Shown here piece after piece: positions 28,181 to 35,538 of a stretch of DNA of 64,000 nt. The stretch spans positions 62,001 to 126,000 of the forward strand of contig JACBXO010000006.1 in assembly GCA_015863195.1 (NCBI GenBank), written 5' to 3'. How positions within the stretch are numbered: the first letter of the stretch is position 1; every line of letters starts with the position of its first letter. A program made the translations under genes and the position numbers. The DNA comes from Aerococcaceae bacterium DSM 111022. Its GTDB lineage: Bacteria; Bacillota; Bacilli; Lactobacillales; Aerococcaceae. The notes beneath the pieces were generated by a model. The model searched no databases. It was given only the letters and a program-made list of their open reading frames with translations, and was not told where the DNA came from.

Positions 28181-29368
28181 TTATTTTAAACGTTCTACTT
28201 CACGCGCAATCGCAACTTCCTCGTTTGTTGGAATGTTGATTGCCATTACTTTAGAATCATCTGTTGTAATGATTGCTTCTTTACGTGTGTCATTACGTTC
28301 TTCATCTAATTCAATTCCGAACCATGAAACACCTTCTAAGATAGCTTTACGTTGGCGACCAGAGTTTTCTCCGATACCTGCTGTAAAGACAATAATGTCA
28401 ACACCATTCATAACTGCAATGTATTGACCGATGTATTTTTGTACACGGTTAACAAAGATGTCTAATGTTAATTGTGCACGTTCGTTACCAGCATCTGCTT
28501 CAGCTTCGATATCACGCATATCTGAAGACACGCCTGATAAACCTAATAAACCAGATTTTTTGTTGAAGATATTAATCATTTCATTAACATCTGTAACACC
28601 TGTTTTTTCCATTAAGTATGGAATAAGTGAAGCATCAATATCACCAGTACGAGTACCCATTGTAACACCTGCTAATGGAGTGAATCCCATTGAGGTATCA
28701 ACTGATTTACCACCGTCAACTGCTGTAATTGAAGCACCGTTACCTAAGTGGCAAGTAATGATTTTTAAATCTTCAATTGGTTTACCAACAATTTCAGCTG
28801 CACGTTGGCTTACGAAGTTGTGAGAAGTACCGTGTGCACCATATTTACGCGCTGCGAAATCTTCATAGTATTCATAAGGTAAACTATATAAGTAGTTTTC
28901 AGCTGGCATTGTTGTATGGAATGAAGTATCAAATACTGCAACCATAGTAGCACCAGGAACACGTTCAGCGAATTCACGCATTACTACTGCTTCTGCAGGG
29001 TTATGTAATGGAGCAAACTCTCCTAAATCATCAACTTGTTGAATAACTTCTTCAGTTACTACTGTAGAATCTTTAAAGATTTCTCCACCAGCAACAACAC
29101 GGTGACCCACACCATCGATTTCATTTAAATCGTCAATAATATTGAATTCTTTTAAGTAATCGAATAATAAACCTACCGCTACTCCATGATCAGGAATATC
29201 TGTTGTAATTTCGAATTCTTGGTCGTCCCCATACTCGATTGAGAAAACGCCGTTTTCTAAACCGATACGCTCTACTAAACCTTTCGCAATAACCGATTCT
29301 TCAGGCATATTGTAAAGTTGGAATTTTAAAGATGAACTACCAGCATTAATTGAAAATGTTTTTGACAT
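28181..29368 (-). CDS. ackA: Acetate kinase
   Basis: 395 aa. It starts [15 protein letters not shown] (phosphate-binding), has [30 protein letters not shown] and [10 protein letters not shown]. It makes ATP from acetyl phosphate, the acetate branch that competes with AdhE for acetyl-CoA-derived carbon. GGAGCG lies upstream of the ATG. Single gene with its own terminator. Confidence 0.97.
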   Translation of the reverse strand: MSKTFSINAGSSSLKFQLYNMPEESVIAKGLVERIGLENGVFSIEYGDDQEFEITTDIPDHGVAVGLLFDYLKEFNIIDDLNEIDGVGHRVVAGGEIFKDSTVVTEEVIQQVDDLGEFAPLHNPAEAVVMREFAERVPGATMVAVFDTSFHTTMPAENYLYSLPYEYYEDFAARKYGAHGTSHNFVSQRAAEIVGKPIEDLKIITCHLGNGASITAVDGGKSVDTSMGFTPLAGVTMGTRTGDIDASLIPYLMEKTGVTDVNEMINIFNKKSGLLGLSGVSSDMRDIEAEADAGNERAQLTLDIFVNRVQKYIGQYIAVMNGVDIIVFTAGIGENSGRQRKAILEGVSWFGIELDEERNDTRKEAIITTDDSKVMAINIPTNEEVAIAREVERLK

Positions 29369-29439
29369 TATTTTCGCTCCTTATTATTTTATCTACTAGT
29401 CATTGTAACAAATAATCGCTTCCTTTACACTAGCATAAA

Positions 29440-30612
29440 TTACTTTTTACGAATAATTCTAGCCTTTAAAATACCCTCTATTGCTTGAAGTGTGTCGATA
29501 ATTTCATCAAGTAACATTTCATCTTGTTCTCCCATGTCTACTAATGTATAGGCATAATTCCCTCTAGATTCATTAATGATACGATCTATATTAATGCCAT
29601 GATTAGATAATAATGAAGATAATTCACCAATCATATTCGGTACATTGCGGTTGGCAATCGCCAGACGAATGGGAGAATTAAATGGTAATTCAACGCGAGG
29701 ATAATTAACTGAGTTAATAATTTCCCCTGTTTCTAAATAACGGCTTAATTGGTCTGCTGCCATTACTGCACAATTTGTTTCTGCCTCTTCACTTGAAGCA
29801 CCTAAATGGGGATATAAAGTAATTTTATCATGACCCATTAATTCATTTGTTGGGAAATCTGTAATATAAGCGCCTAAACGATCCTCGTCTAAAGCTTTGA
29901 TGATTGCTTGGTTATCTACTAGTTCAGCCCTTGAGAAATTTAGAACAACCGCTGTATTTTTTAATACTTTAAATACATGTTCATCAAGCATTTCCTCTGT
30001 ATCAGCAGTAAATGGTACATGAATAGTTAAATAATCTACTTGTTGTAACATTTCTTCTAAACTTGCTGCTTGATGGACATATTGACTAATCTTCCAAGCG
30101 GCTTGGATACTAATATATGGGTCAAAACCAATAACATTCATTCCCAAGTCATAAGCATCATTGGCTACCATATGACCAATTGAACCAAGTCCAATAACAC
30201 CTAAAGTTTTACCTTGTAATTCAGTCCCCTTGAATTGTTTTTTACCAGCTTCTACTTGTTTGTCAATATCATCACCTGTTAAAGCTTTGGCCCAATCATT
30301 GGCTGCATGCATATTACGTGCATAATTTGTCATTGAAGCAATCACTAATTCTTTAACTGAGTTAGCATTGGCACCAGGTGTATTGAAAACAACAATTCCC
30401 TCATCAGCTAAAGTATCAACAGGAACATTATTTGTCCCTGCTCCAGCACGAGCAACTGCCTTTAAATTTTCAGGAAAAGCCATATTATGCAGTTTTTCAC
30501 TACGCAATAAAATTCCATCTGGATTATCACTGTCATTTAAAATATATTTTTTTCGGTCTAAGCGTTCTAATCCTTCAATTGCGATATTATTATAAGTTTT
30601 AATATGATACAT
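29440..30612 (-). CDS. serA: D-3-phosphoglycerate dehydrogenase
   Basis: 390 aa. The NAD-binding domain has GLGSIGHMVANDA (near residue 145), the catalytic Arg-containing NFSRAELVDN, and LYPHLGASSEEAE with the catalytic His. A C-terminal ACT-like domain (about 315-390, NVPNMIGELSSLLSNHGINID) suggests serine feedback. It oxidises 3-phosphoglycerate, the first step of serine synthesis. The ATG overlaps the serC stop by one base. No serB is present here. Confidence 0.94.
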   Translation of the reverse strand: MYHIKTYNNIAIEGLERLDRKKYILNDSDNPDGILLRSEKLHNMAFPENLKAVARAGAGTNNVPVDTLADEGIVVFNTPGANANSVKELVIASMTNYARNMHAANDWAKALTGDDIDKQVEAGKKQFKGTELQGKTLGVIGLGSIGHMVANDAYDLGMNVIGFDPYISIQAAWKISQYVHQAASLEEMLQQVDYLTIHVPFTADTEEMLDEHVFKVLKNTAVVLNFSRAELVDNQAIIKALDEDRLGAYITDFPTNELMGHDKITLYPHLGASSEEAETNCAVMAADQLSRYLETGEIINSVNYPRVELPFNSPIRLAIANRNVPNMIGELSSLLSNHGINIDRIINESRGNYAYTLVDMGEQDEMLLDEIIDTLQAIEGILKARIIRKK

Positions 30613-31685
30613 TATTTGTTCTCCTCTTCAAATTCACGCATTAATTTAACCAGCTCTACAACTCCTTGGTGTGGAAATGCATTATAAATCGATGCACGCA
30701 TACCACCAACAGAACGGTGACCTTTGATATTAGCAAAACCTTTTTCTGTTGCATAAGCAATAAATTTCGCGTCTAAATCAGCGTCTCCAGTTATGAATGG
30801 CACATTCATTAATGAGCGGCTATCTTTTCTAACGGGTGATTTGAATAAGTCAGATTGATCTAAATAATCATATAAAAGTGTTGCTTTAGCTTTATTTTTC
30901 TCAGCAATCCCTGATAATCCACCTTGTTCTTCTAACCATTTTAAAACAAGTTGAACCACATAAATCGCAAATGTCGGCGGTGTATTAAACATTGACCCTT
31001 TATCAGCATGTGTTTTATAATCCAACATCGTCGATAAACCTTCATTTAATCCAATTAAGTCATCACGAATAATAACTACTGTCACCCCAGCTGGTCCTAA
31101 GTTTTTTTGAGCGCCTGCGTAAATAATCCCGAATTTTGAAACATCAATCGGTCCTGACATAAAGTTTGAACTAAAATCTGCTACTAAAGGTGTATAACCA
31201 GTATCTGGAAATTCTTGGTATTCTGTTCCAACAATAGTGTTGTTTGACGTAATATGAACATAATCATACTGAGAATAATCCGCTTCGATTTCTGGGATAA
31301 ATGTGTAGTTGGCATCTTTGGAGGATGAGATAACGTCCACATCAAGGCCCAGTACTCTAGCCTCTTTAATCGCTTTAGTAGACCATGAGCCTGTATCTAC
31401 ATAAGCTACTTTACCTGATTTTTTTAAGTTCATTGGTACCATTGCAAACTGCAAACTAGCACCACCCTGTAAGAATAAAACTTGATAATTTTCTGGAACT
31501 GAAAGTAATTGACGCATCAATGCTTCAGCATCATCCATAATCGCTTGAAAAGCTTTACTACGGTGACTCATCTCCATTACTGACATCCCAGCATCTTGAT
31601 ACTCTACTAGGTCCTTCTGTACTTGTTCTAACACTTCTACTGGTAACGTTGCCGGTCCAGCAGATAAATTATAAATTCGTGTCAT
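30612..31685 (-). CDS. serC: Phosphoserine aminotransferase
   Basis: 357 aa. It begins IYNLSAGPATLPVEVL, the PLP lysine is in YAGAQKNLGPAGV (near residue 193), and HRSVGGMRASIYNAFP is near the C terminus. It converts 3-phosphohydroxypyruvate to phosphoserine with glutamate. First gene of the serC-serA operon; GGAGGAG precedes the ATG and a likely promoter lies 32 bases upstream. Confidence 0.96.
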   Translation of the reverse strand: MTRIYNLSAGPATLPVEVLEQVQKDLVEYQDAGMSVMEMSHRSKAFQAIMDDAEALMRQLLSVPENYQVLFLQGGASLQFAMVPMNLKKSGKVAYVDTGSWSTKAIKEARVLGLDVDVISSSKDANYTFIPEIEADYSQYDYVHITSNNTIVGTEYQEFPDTGYTPLVADFSSNFMSGPIDVSKFGIIYAGAQKNLGPAGVTVVIIRDDLIGLNEGLSTMLDYKTHADKGSMFNTPPTFAIYVVQLVLKWLEEQGGLSGIAEKNKAKATLLYDYLDQSDLFKSPVRKDSRSLMNVPFITGDADLDAKFIAYATEKGFANIKGHRSVGGMRASIYNAFPHQGVVELVKLMREFEEENK

Positions 31686-31716
31686 AATATCTCTCCTCCA
31701 AATATAAGATAAAATT

Positions 31717-31745
31717 ATTATAACACAGTTATTATCTAATTTTAA
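31717..31745 (-). promoter_or_regulatory. Probable serC promoter
   Basis: Minus strand: -35 TTAAAA (31740-31745), 17-base spacer, -10 TATAAT (31717-31722). A cre-like TGTGTAAACGATAAAA lies upstream, missing the final CA. The 31746-31879 stretch shows no other gene or T-box motif. Confidence 0.5.
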
Positions 31746-31879
31746 TATTACTGTCGATTTTTTATCGTTTACACATATAATGTTCGTCTTTTAACAAAGT
31801 GTAAGCATTTTGATATTAGAATTAAAATAAAAACGCCCAAATGCTACTGCTGTAGTCGTCTAAGCTGTAAATTTCACTC

Positions 31880-31905
31880 AAAAAAAACTCAGATATTACA
31901 CTGAG
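31880..31905 (-). terminator. Terminator after the second AEC transporter
   Basis: CTCAG/CTGAG on the minus strand (31888-31892/31901-31905) followed by eight T. Confidence 0.75.
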
Positions 31906-31928
31906 GTCTACTTTATCTATTAATTTAA

Positions 31929-32867
31929 TTATAAAATTCCTAAATTCGCTGCGATTGTAATAAAGATAATCAAAGTAAACATTGATAAAATTGTTGTAAA
32001 AACAACGGCCTGATTAGCTAAATCTCCATCGCCGCCCATATTTTGGGCCATTGGATAACTCGACACTGCTACTGGACCCCCGAAGAAAATGATTAAAGGA
32101 ATTAAATTTTCCCCCGTAAAACCAAGTAAAATAGCTCCACCAATACCTAGAATAGGCACAATAATTAATTTACTCGTAATAATAAAGGTTAATTGTTTGA
32201 AAGATTCAGTAATTGCTTTGAAATTAAAAGTCGCTCCCATGATTAATAATGCAATCGGTGTAATCGATCCTGATAAACCATCTAATGCATCAGCGAAGAA
32301 TACAGGCATTCGAATACCTATTAAACGAACGACGATTCCAAGCACCGTTGCGATAAACATATAGTTTTTCAAAACAGATAAAACGAGCTCTTTAATATTA
32401 AAATTCCGATTTTTATAAATGGTTAAGGCAATAATTGATAGTACATTATTCAATGGAACAAGTGCTGCAATTAAAATAGTTGTCATCCCAATATCTCGTC
32501 CATTCAGTAAAGATACCGCGATTGGTAGTCCAAAAAGAACGAAGTTACTTCGAATTGATCCCTGAAGCATTACCCCTTGTTTAGCTGGATCTTTCTCAAT
32601 TTTAGCAATAATAATTAAAAATAATATAAAAATTAATAATGCCATTAAAATAGCATAGATTAATACATCGAGTTTAAATGCTTGGGAGATATCTGTTTTA
32701 TAAATATTCATGAATAAATTAATGGGTAGTAATAGTTTAAATATTAATTGATTCAATTCTTGTAAGCTTTTGTTAGACATCCATCCCAATTTATTAATGA
32801 AATATCCTACCCCTAAATAAATCATTAGTGGCATAACTGCGTTAAATGCAATGATAAAATTATCCAT
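31929..32867 (-). CDS. AEC family transporter (second copy)
   Basis: 312 aa integral membrane protein with about ten hydrophobic segments and the AEC pattern (LPINLFMNIYKTDISQAF early, VPLNNVLSIIALTIY in the middle, GGPVAVSSYPMAQNMGGD near the end). It is only distantly similar to the AEC gene at 3874, so this is not a recent duplication. Transported substrate unknown, probably an organic anion or amino acid derivative. GGAGAAA precedes the ATG. Before the mobile element inserted, it lay directly downstream of rpmA. Confidence 0.85.
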   Translation of the reverse strand: MDNFIIAFNAVMPLMIYLGVGYFINKLGWMSNKSLQELNQLIFKLLLPINLFMNIYKTDISQAFKLDVLIYAILMALLIFILFLIIIAKIEKDPAKQGVMLQGSIRSNFVLFGLPIAVSLLNGRDIGMTTILIAALVPLNNVLSIIALTIYKNRNFNIKELVLSVLKNYMFIATVLGIVVRLIGIRMPVFFADALDGLSGSITPIALLIMGATFNFKAITESFKQLTFIITSKLIIVPILGIGGAILLGFTGENLIPLIIFFGGPVAVSSYPMAQNMGGDGDLANQAVVFTTILSMFTLIIFITIAANLGIL

Positions 32868-32948
32868 ATTTTTCTCCTCTACACATCGTCAATACGTTCA
32901 TTGTAACAAAGATTGTAACATGATGTGAATAGCAAAAATTTAAGCAAT

Positions 32949-32974
32949 AAAAAAACCAGCCACTTGGACTGGTT
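32949..32974 (-). terminator. Displaced terminator of the rplU-prp-rpmA operon
   Basis: Minus strand AACCAG...CTGGTT stem (32954-32959/32969-32974) followed by seven T. It lies just outside the left 35-bp repeat, on the far side of the mobile element from rpmA, so it was probably the original rpmA terminator. Confidence 0.7.
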
Positions 32975-32988
32975 AAAAGTAATATTTA

Positions 32989-33023
32989 ATTAAGCTTCAA
33001 CCGCTACTGGGTATACTGAAACT
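32989..33023. repeat. attL, 35-bp direct repeat (rpmA 3' end copy)
   Basis: Identical to 39830-39864. It begins ATTAAGCTTCAACCGC and ends ATACTGAAACT. The flanking bases differ on both sides (A against G on the left, A against T on the right), which fixes the length at 35. It duplicates the last 11 codons of rpmA without the rest of the gene. Confidence 0.93.
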
Positions 33024-33125
33024 ATATAATAGAAGAAACAGGACATCACTAGACTTGAAAATGCAGATAAAATCAGCTTTGAATTGACTTTAGAGGTTCT
33101 CAGGAGTAAATAATGTGATAGAATT

Positions 33126-33145
33126 ATTCCCCTTTTCTCCCCCTT
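33126..33145 (+). repeat. Candidate integrase arm sites, left end
   Basis: ATTCCCCTT (33126-33134) followed 11 bases later by the variant CTCCCCCTT (33137-33145). The same motif occurs in tandem with the same 11-base period beside attR (39762-39782). Same orientation at both ends. Confidence 0.4.
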
Positions 33146-33154
33146 TATTTTTTA

Positions 33155-33185
33155 AAAGACATGGCTCAGGCTGTGTCTTTTTTGT
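33155..33185 (+). terminator. Terminator inside the left end of the element
   Basis: AAAGACA/TGTCTTT (33155-33161/33174-33180) followed by T residues. 33024-33154 contains no gene I can see. The terminator may shield the element promoter from outside readthrough. Confidence 0.7.
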
Positions 33186-33212
33186 TTTATACGATTTATT
33201 TGAATAAAACGC

Positions 33213-33242
33213 TTGACTTTATACAAAGTATTTTGTATAAAG
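33213..33242 (+). promoter_or_regulatory. Element promoter with embedded palindromic operator
   Basis: -35 TTGACT (33213-33218), exactly 17 bases, -10 TATAAA (33236-33241). A perfect 22-base inverted repeat, CTTTATACAAA/TTTGTATAAAG (33217-33227/33232-33242), fills the space from the -35 to the -10, so a bound dimer would block RNA polymerase. The HTH protein at 33546 is a candidate ligand. Confidence 0.8.
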
Positions 33243-33261
33243 TAATCAAGGAGGTGAGGGA

Positions 33262-33399
33262 ATGAAAGAAATTACAATAGCAGTTATAGAAAACCTAGCT
33301 GAAATAATTGCTTCATCAGCTGGTTTAATTACTGCACTCACGGCTTACAAAGCTGTGACAAACAAAAAAGACGACAAGCAACCACCGAAGGAAAGCTAA
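33262..33399 (+). CDS. Microprotein with one hydrophobic helix (45 aa)
   Basis: 45 codons behind a strong AAGGAGGTGAGGGA ribosome site and directly after the element promoter, so it should be well translated when derepressed. Residues about 4-29 (ITIAVIENLAEIIASSAGLI) form a mostly hydrophobic helix; the C-terminal tail is charged (NKKDDKQPPKES). I recognise no family. A holin-like, toxin-like or regulatory membrane peptide is possible, but nothing proves a role. A GGAGAG/CTCTCC hairpin without T tract (33414-33431) follows. Confidence 0.6.
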   Translation: MKEITIAVIENLAEIIASSAGLITALTAYKAVTNKKDDKQPPKES

Positions 33400-33470
33400 T
33401 CGTCAAAGGTATAGGAGAGTTGCACCTCTCCTTCCTACCCTTACTATACAATAAATAAGGAGGAATTTAA

Positions 33471-33545
33471 ATGATTTACATTGTAATTGTATTTATCATT
33501 GCCATCAACTTAATTATTATTAAAAGAAATAGAAAGGATGATTAA
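33471..33545 (+). CDS. Microprotein (24 aa), membrane
   Basis: 24 codons, ATG at 33471 with AAGGAGGAA seven bases upstream. The sequence is almost one transmembrane helix (IYIVIVFIIAINLIII) followed by KRNRKDD. Its TAA is immediately followed by the ATG of the HTH gene, so the two are probably coupled. The strong ribosome site and tight spacing argue that it is translated. Function unknown. Confidence 0.55.
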   Translation: MIYIVIVFIIAINLIIIKRNRKDD

Positions 33546-33758
33546 ATGGACTACATTGAAATTATCAATGAGTTATTTGCATCAGACCTAACAAGTTATC
33601 AAATTGCAAAAGACAATGGATTAAGCCCGCAGTTTATTGATAACTACCGTGTTGGGAATAGTAAAATTGAAAACATGCGACTCGGTAAAGCTCAAACGCT
33701 AGTTGATTATTGGAAAAATTTAAACAAAAACAACCCTACCATCCAAGAAGGACAGTAG
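33546..33758 (+). CDS. Small HTH (XRE-like) DNA-binding protein
   Basis: 70 aa. SYQIAKDNGLSPQFIDNYR fits the two helices of an XRE-type helix-turn-helix (residues about 17-36), followed by GNSKIENMRLGKAQTLVDYW, the usual continuation in small phage and element repressors. AGAAAGGA lies upstream. It is the only intact HTH protein of the element and a natural candidate for binding the palindrome at 33217-33242. A hairpin overlaps its 3' end. Confidence 0.75.
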   Translation: MDYIEIINELFASDLTSYQIAKDNGLSPQFIDNYRVGNSKIENMRLGKAQTLVDYWKNLNKNNPTIQEGQ

Positions 33759-33765
33759 GGTTGTT
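33729..33765 (+). terminator. Hairpin overlapping the end of the HTH gene
   Basis: Perfect 11-bp stem AACAACCCTAC/GTAGGGTTGTT (33729-33739/33755-33765). The T tail is short (TTGTTT), so termination may be partial. Confidence 0.6.
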
Positions 33766-33885
33766 TCAACAATCTCATTCATTGTTAGTTAATTATTTCT
33801 GTTTCATCGAATTCATTATCTGCTGAACCTGCTTAGCTGAAGGCTTTCTGCCCATTTGAGTCATGATTACAATATATGGCACAAC

Positions 33886-33953
33886 AGGTTACATGAGCTT
33901 CAAAAAGACTAATTTGAAAGGGTTTAGGAATCGTCAAGTTACATCAGGTTACA
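33886..33953 (+). repeat. Three RGTTACA repeats in an intergenic stretch
   Basis: AGGTTACA at 33886-33893 and 33946-33953, AAGTTACA at 33936-33943. The last two are spaced ten bases apart, one helical turn. The 33766-33980 gap holds no gene I can support. Confidence 0.4.
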
Positions 33954-33980
33954 AAAAACGTGCACTAAAAATCCCCCAAA

Positions 33981-34011
33981 TTGACCCCAAAAATGAATAA
34001 TCTGCTATAAT
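33981..34011 (+). promoter_or_regulatory. Promoter of the cargo genes
   Basis: -35 TTGACC (33981-33986) and -10 TATAAT (34006-34011) with an extended -10 TGC. The spacer is 19 bases, slightly long, which the extended -10 can compensate. Confidence 0.65.
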
Positions 34012-34063
34012 ATATATATTGTGAATTTATGAGTGATTTAATATAATTATGGAGGCGGAATTG

Positions 34064-34291
34064 ATGAATAAAAATAAAATGCAGTATGCTATTTTTAAAG
34101 CTGTTGATGATAATTTAATGAGTAATATATTCCTTATAAAATTAGGTTTAAGCAAAGAAGAAGCAGATGAAATTTTTGATAAGTTAAATTCTCGAGGTTA
34201 CTTTGATACTTATGAATATTTTTATGACGGATTAGAATACGATACACTTTCCCTATCTGAAAAAGGTGAAAAAGACAAGGACCTCATTTGA
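34064..34291 (+). CDS. Small winged-helix-like hypothetical protein
   Basis: 75 aa. The pattern YAIFKAVDDNLMSNIF...LGLSKEEADEIFDKLNSRGYFD...LSLSEKG resembles small winged-helix proteins of phages and mobile elements, with a recognition-helix-like EEADEIFDKLNSRGY. The start at 34064 has GGAGG eight bases upstream; an upstream ATG at 34049 overlaps that site. The stop TGA overlaps the ATG of the next short frame. Probably a DNA-binding accessory of the element. Confidence 0.6.
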   Translation: MNKNKMQYAIFKAVDDNLMSNIFLIKLGLSKEEADEIFDKLNSRGYFDTYEYFYDGLEYDTLSLSEKGEKDKDLI

Positions 34292-34392
34292 TGTTATTAG
34301 CTGACAATGCAGATCACGCACCAATTATTATTGATGAATCACAGCCAATCAGGATTGTTGGTAAAGCTATTAAAACTATTAACGAAATATAA
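34291..34392 (+). pseudogene. Remnant of an S24/LexA-like repressor C terminus
   Basis: A 33-codon open frame starting at the ATGA overlap with the gene before. Its product (ADNADHAPIIIDESQPIRIVG then KAIKTINEI) looks like the last strands of an S24 peptidase domain as found at the end of phage CI/LexA-like repressors (pattern NxxYxPIxIDExxxxxIxGKxVxVI). The HTH and the catalytic Ser/Lys part are missing. It is best read as the stump of a lost repressor, although translation by coupling cannot be excluded. Confidence 0.5.
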
Positions 34393-34428
34393 TGATGTCT
34401 TTACTTTTCTTAATTAGGAGGATTCCGG

Positions 34429-34893
34429 ATGAAAAAAATATTTATAATTTTGTCTCTAATATTCTTATCAGGTTGCTCAAATTCCATAACCAAAGATTAT
34501 TTACAATCTAGTCCTTGGGTAGGCGACTTATCTCCCTTAGTTGAATATATGGAAGGCTCATCGCCTTTATCTATAGAAATTGAGTTTCATGAAAATTCTG
34601 TCGATTATTATATTGATTCCAATGATTTTTACAACGTAATTTTAAGTCAACCAGGAAATGATGACTTTGATGACAATCCTTTCTCCCGTGGTATGACTCA
34701 AAGTATTATCGGCCCATATTTAGATAACAGTTTTGAATATGATTTAGATGGTGATAATCTTAATATCCATACAAATATAGAAGGTTTAAAAACAGGCACA
34801 GTAAAACTCATTAAAACAAGCGAAGGTTTCGAAGCTGAATTTATCAACGCAGAAACCTCAGAAGATTTAATTATTGAATTTAAGAAGAAATAA
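34429..34893 (+). CDS. Exported lipoprotein, unknown
   Basis: 154 aa with a lipoprotein signal peptide: KK, hydrophobic IFIILSLIFL and lipobox LSGC (Cys near residue 16). The mature part is acidic and beta-rich (SIEIEFHENSVDYYID, NLNIHTNIEGLKTGTVKLI). AGGAGG precedes the ATG. It matches no family I know. Surface lipoproteins on phage-related elements sometimes block infection by other phages (superinfection exclusion), which would fit its nuclease neighbour, but this is inference. Confidence 0.7.
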   Translation: MKKIFIILSLIFLSGCSNSITKDYLQSSPWVGDLSPLVEYMEGSSPLSIEIEFHENSVDYYIDSNDFYNVILSQPGNDDFDDNPFSRGMTQSIIGPYLDNSFEYDLDGDNLNIHTNIEGLKTGTVKLIKTSEGFEAEFINAETSEDLIIEFKKK

Positions 34894-34933
34894 TGTCTTT
34901 GTTGAAGGTGTCATAATATAGGAGGAAATTATT

Positions 34934-35494
34934 ATGAAAAAAACATTGTTGTTACTATCAAGTATATTTACTTTAGGTGGAACTGTACTTTATACACCTA
35001 CTGTTCAAGCTCAATTAATTAATGATCAAACGGATGCTAATTCGATAGAAGTAATAGAAGAATTGTTCGTCACAGATGATGCTCAATACACTTTCAAAAT
35101 GCGAGGTTCAGCCGAATTAAAAGAAGGAAACACCAACGATAGTTTAGTATTTTGGGTGTTTGAATTAGAAAATATCTCAGATGAACCGATTGATGTTTGG
35201 TTTACAGCAATGAATGATATGGAAATTAAAATGGAAGATGAATACACTATTACAGATTTAGAAGATGACGACATTTACCAAGTTGAAATCACCGATGAAA
35301 AGTCATTTAAATCAGTAGACAGTAGATTAAGTGATATTGACTTAAAACCTGGTGGAAAAATCTCAATCCTCTATCAAGGACAGTATTCTTCAAAAGACAA
35401 TAAAGATGTCTATCTAGAGTTTGCTGAGTGGTTTAACTCTGAAAATACAGGAATAATACGACCACATGGTTATGAAGAAGCAAACGAAGAATAG
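34934..35494 (+). CDS. Secreted beta-sandwich protein, unknown
   Basis: 186 aa. A classical signal peptide (KKTLLLLSSIFTLGGTVL) has a likely cleavage after VQA (near residue 26). The mature domain resembles DUF4352/DUF5067-type immunoglobulin-like folds (VFWVFELENISDEPIDVWF, LKPGGKISILYQGQY), which bind at the cell surface. Very acidic. AGGAGG precedes the ATG. Co-directional with the lipoprotein and the nuclease gene. No enzyme motif. Confidence 0.65.
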   Translation: MKKTLLLLSSIFTLGGTVLYTPTVQAQLINDQTDANSIEVIEELFVTDDAQYTFKMRGSAELKEGNTNDSLVFWVFELENISDEPIDVWFTAMNDMEIKMEDEYTITDLEDDDIYQVEITDEKSFKSVDSRLSDIDLKPGGKISILYQGQYSSKDNKDVYLEFAEWFNSENTGIIRPHGYEEANEE

Positions 35495-35538
35495 GAATAT
35501 AAAGTAATTTCTTCTACAAGTTAGAAAGGATGAGTTAT

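Noticed and set aside
28431-28823. 130-codon plus-strand frame
   Set aside because: Antisense of ackA, no ribosome site.
31686-31928. T-box or amino-acid riboswitch in front of serC
   Set aside because: No T-box specifier hairpin or conserved GGTGG-type sequence; only a promoter and a weak cre-like site are visible.
33793-33864. 23-codon minus-strand open frame (MTQMGRKPSAKQVQQ...)
   Set aside because: No ribosome binding site upstream and no supporting promoter; could be a coding remnant but not supportable.
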